A stretch of DNA of 64,000 nt, from NCBI GenBank assembly GCA_964556115.1, contig CAZKVC010000003.1, positions 124,001-188,000 on the forward strand, in the 5' to 3' direction. Source of the DNA: Parvularcula sp964556115 (lineage in GTDB: Bacteria; Pseudomonadota; Alphaproteobacteria; Caulobacterales; Parvularculaceae). The number at the start of each line of letters is the position of its first letter. The stretch's first letter is position 1. Shown here in pieces: positions 59,556-64,000 of this stretch. The notes under the pieces are model-generated. The model ran no database searches. It was not told the DNA's origin and saw nothing but the letters and a program-made list of their open reading frames with translations. The position numbers and the translations under genes are program-made.

Positions 59556-59942
59556 CTATTCCTCGAGCTTTTCCAAGGTGACTTGGAGGGGATTGGGTTT
59601 GTGTTCGAGCATTGCGCCCGTGCCGGCATCAACACCTGCTCCGATAATGCCGCCCAGAAGGACGTTGCCAGCCATCCCTGCTGAGCCACCGCCGGAAACC
59701 TGCGTTTCCACATTCACCCGAACGGTCTCGTAGCCCGGTTTGGTGATCGTTGCGACGAAAGCGCCCTTTCGGGGAACCTTGAGCGAGCAAGGTGTCATCT
59801 CGCATGACAGCCCGTTCGAAAGTTGAACTTCAGCCCCGGAGGGTATCGTTTCGACAACGAACGCCTCTTTCGTGCCCCGGGTGACCGTCGCACAGCCGGA
59901 AGCGATCACGACAACGGCGCCCAATAAGACTATACGCTTCAC
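59556..59942 (-). CDS. PEGA-domain-like lipoprotein
   Basis: The GTG-started 128-residue protein has a signal with lipobox VIASGC. It contains a PEGA-like surface-layer fold (VETIPSGAEVQLSNGLSCEM, TPCSLKVPRKGAFVATITKP, GYETVRVNVE) and a glycine-rich helix that could insert in membrane. ATA and TTA codons near the start are unusual for this high-GC region. The Shine-Dalgarno AGAGGG lies inside a predicted hairpin. Confidence 0.8.
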   Translation of the reverse strand: MKRIVLLGAVVVIASGCATVTRGTKEAFVVETIPSGAEVQLSNGLSCEMTPCSLKVPRKGAFVATITKPGYETVRVNVETQVSGGGSAGMAGNVLLGGIIGAGVDAGTGAMLEHKPNPLQVTLEKLEE

Positions 59943-59948
59943 AGGTTT

Positions 59949-59980
59949 GCCCTCTCTCTGCCAAGGCGTATTGAGAGGGC
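59949..59980 (-). promoter_or_regulatory. Hairpin covering the ribosome-binding site of the PEGA lipoprotein
   Basis: On the minus strand GCCCTCTC (59980-59973) pairs perfectly with GAGAGGGC (59956-59949), over a 16-nt loop. The second arm contains the likely Shine-Dalgarno AGAGGG 7 nt before the GTG start, so folding could limit translation. Confidence 0.5.
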
Positions 59981-60019
59981 ATATGACCGTTAGTCAATCT
60001 TCTGTGAGGAGCCAGCTCC

Positions 60020-60568
60020 CTACTGCGGCGCCCTCTTGGCAAGGATCCGCTGCAGGGTCCGGCGGTGCATGCCGAGGCGGCGTGCCGTTTCGGAAACATT
60101 GTGGTCGCAGAGCTCGTAGACCCGCTGGATATGTTCCCAGCGCACCCGGTCTGCGGACATCGGGTTTTCCGGCGGTTCGGGAAGCTCTCCCTCCCTTGCC
60201 AGAAGCGCTTTCAAGACATCATCGGCATCGGCAGGCTTTGCGAGATAATCGATCGCGCCGGCCTTCACGGCGGCCACGGCAGTGGTGATGTTGCCGTAGC
60301 CGGTCAGGATCACGGCGCGGGCGTCCTCGCGCTGCTCGTGCAGATAGTCGACCACACCGAGGCCGTCTCCGTCCTCCAGCCGCAGATCGACGACAGCGAA
60401 GGCAGGCGCGCCTTCCTTGATCATGGCCTTGGCCTGCTGCACGCCTTCGGCCAGTCTCGGTTCCATGCCGCGTTTTTCCATGGCGCGGCCAAGCCGGGTG
60501 CGGAAGACCTGGTCGTCATCGACGATCAGGCAGCTCTTGTCCTCGGGCAGAACGGAGGTCTCACTCAT
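60020..60568 (-). CDS. regA: Redox response regulator RegA/PrrA/ActR
   Basis: The 182-residue protein has an N-terminal receiver domain with phospho-acceptor Asp61 in FAVVDLRLEDGDGLG and Lys in DYLAKPADADD, and a C-terminal Fis-like helix-turn-helix HNVSETARRLGMHRRTLQRI, nearly invariant in RegA orthologues. RegA controls respiration, photosynthesis or nitrogen genes depending on species. Its ATG overlaps the regB stop by 4 nt. Confidence 0.94.
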   Translation of the reverse strand: MSETSVLPEDKSCLIVDDDQVFRTRLGRAMEKRGMEPRLAEGVQQAKAMIKEGAPAFAVVDLRLEDGDGLGVVDYLHEQREDARAVILTGYGNITTAVAAVKAGAIDYLAKPADADDVLKALLAREGELPEPPENPMSADRVRWEHIQRVYELCDHNVSETARRLGMHRRTLQRILAKRAPQ

Positions 60569-61893
60569 GGGGTCAACACCTTTTCGAACTCGTCTTTAGC
60601 CTCCAATGTGGTCTCGTTCAGCAGCCTGGCCAGCGGCCAAGCGACGCGGACCCAGGCGCCGCTTCTGCCAGCGCGATTGCCGAAGCGGATGGAGGCCCCC
60701 GTCCGCTCCAGAAGGGTCTTGGCGATGAAGAAGCCGAGGCCGAGGCCGCCTTTCTGGTCGTCCTGCCTGATCCCGGTGCGGGGATAGGGCTCTCCGAGGC
60801 GCATCAGCATGCTCTCGGGAATGCCGGGGCCGTCATCTTCAATGGCCACCTGAAGCTTCTCCTCGGTCCACGAGGCGGAGATGAGGACCTGCTTGTCGGC
60901 ATATTTCTTGGCGTTCTCGATCAGGTTCCTGAGCCCGTAGATCACCTCAGGCCGGCGGCGCAGCCGTTCCGGCATACGCCCGCTTTCGGGGTCGAAACGG
61001 AACTCGATCGATGGCCCGCCGGTTCCGATGAAGGGCCGTGCCGCCTCACGCAGGAGGGCGTCGAGCGCAATCACATTGTGCACAGCATCGCCCGCCTGTC
61101 CCGCTTCGGAAAGACGGCGCAGAATGGTCTGACAACGCTGGGTCTGACTGATGAGAAGCGCCGCATCTTCCTTCAGAGGGCCCTCGGGAAGCTCGTTCTC
61201 CATCTCACGGGCGGTCAGCTGGATGGTGCCGAGCGGCGTGCCGAGTTCGTGGGCGGCAGCGGCGGCAAGGCCATCGAGCGCCGTCAGCCGCTCCTCGCGG
61301 GAGAGGGCAAGCTGGGTCGCCTGAAGGGCGGCGGTCAGCTTGATCCGCTCATGCGCGACCCGCCAGGCATAGGCGGCGGTGAACATCACCCCCATGACCA
61401 GCGCCGACCAGAGCCCCAGATTGTAGATCGGCGGGACGTTGAAGCCCGTATCCGTCCGCCAGGGCAGTGGCGCGTGCCAGAGGGCCAGCGCCGTCAGGCA
61501 GAGAATGACGAAGATGATGTTGATGATCGCGACCCGCAGCCTGAGGCTCGCGGCGGCCAGCATGCTCTGCATGATCAGCCACAGTGAGAATGGGTTCTGC
61601 ACCCCGCCGGTGAGGAACAGAACCGTGCTGATCTGCAGCGTATCGAAAGCGAGATAGGCCACGATCTCCCGCTCGCTCAAAGGCTTTGAAGGATTGAAGG
61701 CGAAGGTGGCATAGAGATTGGTGAACACCGCCGCGGCGACCGCGACGAGCACCATGCCCACCGGCACCTCGAAGCCGAGGACGAACTTCACCACAACCAG
61801 CACCATGAGCTGCCCGATAATGGCGAACCAGCGCAGGCTGGTCAGCGTGCCCTGACGCAGGACCGAGTTGGGGTTCTCCATCAGGGGCATCAT
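60565..61893 (-). CDS. regB: Redox sensor histidine kinase RegB/PrrB
   Basis: The 442-residue kinase has about six membrane helices, with the quinone-site heptapeptide GGVQNPF in the middle. The H-box AAAAHELGTPLGTIQLT is followed 39 residues later by a Cys (QRCQTIL), the spacing of His225 and redox-active Cys265 in Rhodobacter capsulatus RegB. N and G boxes (NLIENAKKYA, DDGPGIPESM, GLGLGFFIAKTL) are intact. Start taken at ATG 61893; ATG 61890 or 61881 are alternatives. It is divergent from senC by 45 bp. Confidence 0.93.
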   Translation of the reverse strand: MMPLMENPNSVLRQGTLTSLRWFAIIGQLMVLVVVKFVLGFEVPVGMVLVAVAAAVFTNLYATFAFNPSKPLSEREIVAYLAFDTLQISTVLFLTGGVQNPFSLWLIMQSMLAAASLRLRVAIINIIFVILCLTALALWHAPLPWRTDTGFNVPPIYNLGLWSALVMGVMFTAAYAWRVAHERIKLTAALQATQLALSREERLTALDGLAAAAAHELGTPLGTIQLTAREMENELPEGPLKEDAALLISQTQRCQTILRRLSEAGQAGDAVHNVIALDALLREAARPFIGTGGPSIEFRFDPESGRMPERLRRRPEVIYGLRNLIENAKKYADKQVLISASWTEEKLQVAIEDDGPGIPESMLMRLGEPYPRTGIRQDDQKGGLGLGFFIAKTLLERTGASIRFGNRAGRSGAWVRVAWPLARLLNETTLEAKDEFEKVLTP

Positions 61894-61938
61894 GGCATTC
61901 GTCTTCCGGTGTTCGCGTTTGCAGCGTAAGGGGGCAAC

Positions 61939-62514
61939 ATGACCCACATAGCACGCAACGCCGCCGCCGCCGTCACCTTGCTTATTGTCTCATGCAGCGA
62001 TCAGGCGCCGGTGCGGGGAGAAATCGAACTCAACGATGCCTTCGCGGCCGAGTTCGATCTCGTGGACATGCATGGCGAGCCCGCCGAGGATGAACGTTTC
62101 GAGGGCGAGCCGATGCTGATCTATTTCGGCTTCACGAGCTGTCCCGATGTCTGCCCTGCAGCCCTTGGTGTGATGACCGCGACCCTCGACGCTCTTGGAA
62201 ACAAGGCAGACGACCTTCAGCCCCTCTTCATCACCGTCGATCCCGAACGGGATGACCAGGAGCGCCTGCGCAAGCATCTGGATTATGATCCTCGCATCCT
62301 GGGGCTGACGGGAGAGGAGGATGCGCTCGAAACCGCGCGCCGGAACATGCGGGTCTTTGCGGGCAAGGTGCCGCTCGAAGGCAGCGGCGCCGGCTATACG
62401 GTGGACCACCAGTCGCTCTTCTTCCTCACCGACGAGGAAGGCCGACCGGTCAGGGCGTTTGACGACTCCATGGACCCGGAGGTGTTGGCGGAGCGCATCC
62501 GCGTCTGGCTGTAG
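61939..62514 (+). CDS. senC: SCO1/SenC/PrrC copper-binding protein
   Basis: The 191-residue protein has a signal/lipobox-like N-terminus (AVTLLIVSCSDQ) and the thioredoxin-fold copper site: Cys68-Cys72 in GFTSCPDVCPAAL and the distant His in TVDHQSLFFL. Sco proteins load copper on cytochrome oxidase or signal redox state. Its divergence from regB is the conserved regB-senC-regA arrangement. AAGGGGGCAAC precedes the ATG. Confidence 0.94.
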   Translation: MTHIARNAAAAVTLLIVSCSDQAPVRGEIELNDAFAAEFDLVDMHGEPAEDERFEGEPMLIYFGFTSCPDVCPAALGVMTATLDALGNKADDLQPLFITVDPERDDQERLRKHLDYDPRILGLTGEEDALETARRNMRVFAGKVPLEGSGAGYTVDHQSLFFLTDEEGRPVRAFDDSMDPEVLAERIRVWL

Positions 62515-62531
62515 GGTTATTTAGCGTTTCG

Positions 62532-62549
62532 TTTAGCTTTCTTGCTAAA
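62532..62549. repeat. Small inverted repeat upstream of phaZ
   Basis: TTTAGC and GCTAAA flank TTTCTT, 56 bp before the PHA depolymerase start and 18 bp after senC. It may be an operator; it has no T-run to make a terminator. Confidence 0.35.
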
Positions 62550-62605
62550 GCCTACCCACCTATGTTGCGATGCGGGATGTGGCGCGCCGCGCCGTTGGAG
62601 GCCTG

Positions 62606-63919
62606 ATGATCTACCCAGCCTATGAAGCGACGCACCAGATGATGGTCCCGTTCCGGCAGATGGCGCGCGCCTTCGCCGCCGGTGTCGATAATCCGGGCAA
62701 CCTTTTCCGCGACACCCCTGCCGCCCGCGCCGTGGTTGCGGGCCACAACGTCTTCGAGATGGCCACCCGGCGCTACACCAAGCCCGCCTGGCGCCTCGAC
62801 GAGACAGTGATCGACGGGGCCCGCGTTCCGGTCGAGGTCGAGACCGTTCTCGAGAAGCCCTTCGGCAACCTGATCCGCTTTCGCCGCGATCCCGAAGCGC
62901 TGAAGTCAGCTACCGGGGGCAAACCCCAGCCCAGGGTCCTGGTCGTGGCCCCCATGTCCGGCCACCACGCAACCCTGCTCCGCGGTACGGTGGAAGCGAT
63001 GCTTCCCGGGCACGAGGTCTTCATCACCGACTGGGCCGATGCGCGGGACGTTCCGGTCCTCTTCGGTCGTTTCGACCTCAATACCTATATCGACTACCTG
63101 ATCGCGTTCATCAAAGAGATCGGCCCCGGCGCGCACACCATGGCCGTCTGCCAGCCCGGACCGCCACTTCTCGCCGCATGTTCGGTGATGGCCGAGGACG
63201 AGGACCCGGCGCGGCCGCGCTCCATGACCTTCATGGGATCACCGATCGACGCCCGCAAATCACCCACCGTGACGAACCTCCTGGCCGAGCAGAAGGCCTT
63301 CGAGTGGTTCGAGGAGAACATGATCCAGACGGTGCCCGCCCCTTATGGCGGCTTTACCCGGCGGGTCTATCCCGGGTTCCTCCAGCTCTACAGCTTCATG
63401 TCGATGAACATCGAACGGCACGTGAACGCCAGCTTCGACTATTTCGGCAACATCATGCAGGGCAATGATTTCGCCGCTCGCAAGCACGAGGTCTTCTACG
63501 ACGAATACCTCGCCGTCTGCGATATGACGGCGGAGTTCTACCTGCAGACCATCCATGACGTCTTCCAGGAATACCTGCTGCCCCGCGGTCTCTTCGTGCA
63601 CAATGGCCGTGTGGTCGATCCTTCGAAGATCACCGACATCGGGCTGATGACGGTGGAGGGCGAGCTCGACGACATCTCCGGCATCGGCCAGACCCAGGCC
63701 GCGCACGATCTGTGTACCAACATCCCGTCCAAGGACCAGCTCGACTACGTCCAGAAGGGCGCGGGCCATTACGGGGTCTTCAACGGCAGGAAATGGCGCG
63801 AGGAGATCCAGCCGCGGCTGGCGAAATTCATCCGCGACCGTTTCGACGAAGAAGAAGAGCGCAGCTTCCTCCAAGGCCACAAGCTGAAGGTGGTCGGCGG
63901 CAAGGAAAGCGCCGCCTGA
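62606..63919 (+). CDS. phaZ: Intracellular polyhydroxyalkanoate depolymerase
   Basis: The enzyme breaks down stored PHB. ATG 62606 follows TTGGAGG and gives MIYPAYEATHQMM, the family N-terminus, in 437 residues. The nucleophile is Cys182 in AVCQPGPPLLAA, matching the lipase-box cysteine of i-PHB depolymerases (Cys183 in Ralstonia eutropha PhaZ1). The Asp region VEGELDDISGIGQT and His region GAGHYGVFNGRKW complete the triad. No phaC, phaP or phaR lies in the window. Confidence 0.94.
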   Translation: MIYPAYEATHQMMVPFRQMARAFAAGVDNPGNLFRDTPAARAVVAGHNVFEMATRRYTKPAWRLDETVIDGARVPVEVETVLEKPFGNLIRFRRDPEALKSATGGKPQPRVLVVAPMSGHHATLLRGTVEAMLPGHEVFITDWADARDVPVLFGRFDLNTYIDYLIAFIKEIGPGAHTMAVCQPGPPLLAACSVMAEDEDPARPRSMTFMGSPIDARKSPTVTNLLAEQKAFEWFEENMIQTVPAPYGGFTRRVYPGFLQLYSFMSMNIERHVNASFDYFGNIMQGNDFAARKHEVFYDEYLAVCDMTAEFYLQTIHDVFQEYLLPRGLFVHNGRVVDPSKITDIGLMTVEGELDDISGIGQTQAAHDLCTNIPSKDQLDYVQKGAGHYGVFNGRKWREEIQPRLAKFIRDRFDEEEERSFLQGHKLKVVGGKESAA

Positions 63920-64000
63920 GCAAAGCGGGCAGGACCACTAGGCGCGGGGCCAGCGACAGGCTAACCCCGGGCCCATGCCGACAACCGCGCCGCTTACCGC

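Noticed and set aside
1..64000. CRISPR arrays, insertion sequences, prophage, tRNA or rRNA genes
   Set aside because: No spaced direct repeats, transposase or integrase motifs, or tRNA cloverleaf with CCA-end pattern were found on reading.

Overview
This is a gene-dense, high-GC chromosomal segment from an alphaproteobacterium, probably a free-living aerobic heterotroph. The main clues are the trpF-trpB...trpA-accD-folC neighbourhood, a ChvG/ChvI two-component system followed by a short HprK, a mannose-type EIIA and HPr, a RegB/RegA (PrrB/PrrA) redox system divergent from a SenC/Sco gene, the DUF1036, DUF2849 and DUF934 families, and an intracellular PHA depolymerase. Parvularculaceae or Hyphomonadaceae-like lineages would fit, but I cannot fix the genus. 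I see no insertion sequence, prophage, CRISPR array, tRNA or rRNA. The one RNA gene I can support is the 4.5S signal recognition particle RNA.

Layout. 1-9.4 kb: tryptophan and early fatty-acid/folate genes (end of trpF, trpB, trpA, accD, folC, dut, moeB-like). An S41-protease lipoprotein and a divergent membrane-anchored winged-helix/TPR regulator separate trpB from trpA. 8.8-18.2 kb: a DUF5872-like protein, a thiolase, short-chain dehydrogenases, priA, a DUF885 protein, an overlapping DUF1622/phosphatase/epimerase trio and a Tat-exported dienelactone hydrolase-like protein. 18.4-23.2 kb: ahcY, then dnaX-ybaB-recR and the SRP RNA. 23.2-31.2 kb: a hydrolase, nudC, pheA, a membrane-anchored cytochrome c, a MarR regulator, a coupled DUF1036/HAD/dapD operon, and a pterin dehydratase. 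31.3-34.9 kb: chvI-chvG-hprK-EIIA-HPr. 34.9-40 kb: paired amidohydrolase lipoprotein/secreted protein, small proteins, truB, rbfA. 40-46 kb: a tightly overlapping sulfite-reduction operon (cysG, DUF2849, cysI, DUF934, cysH) divergent from a GcvA-type LysR regulator. 46-54.8 kb: bioB, a PQQ-type sugar dehydrogenase, oligopeptidase B, a DUF4153 membrane protein, a methyltransferase and a LysM protein. 54.8-64 kb: nfuA-tsaB-rimI-fur, maeB, a PEGA lipoprotein, regA-regB, senC and phaZ.

Many neighbours overlap by 1-4 nt (ATGA, GTGA, TGATG), which points to translational coupling in trpA-accD, dut-moeB, DUF1036-HAD-dapD, cysG-DUF2849, DUF934-cysH, tsaB-rimI-fur and regB-regA.

The points I would look at first are these: the interruption of the trp locus by the protease/regulator pair; tsaB, whose conserved N-terminus has no ATG, GTG or TTG in frame; a repeated TAGGTTTTCTAA element just upstream of both cysG and its divergent LysR gene; a perfect 16-bp inverted repeat inside an epimerase gene; missing zinc ligands in NudC and DnaX; an amidohydrolase-like protein without a metal site beside an intact paralogue; and the DUF1036-PG-binding-DUF1036 protein coupled to dapD. 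All functions are read from sequence motifs and remembered family features. No database search was run.
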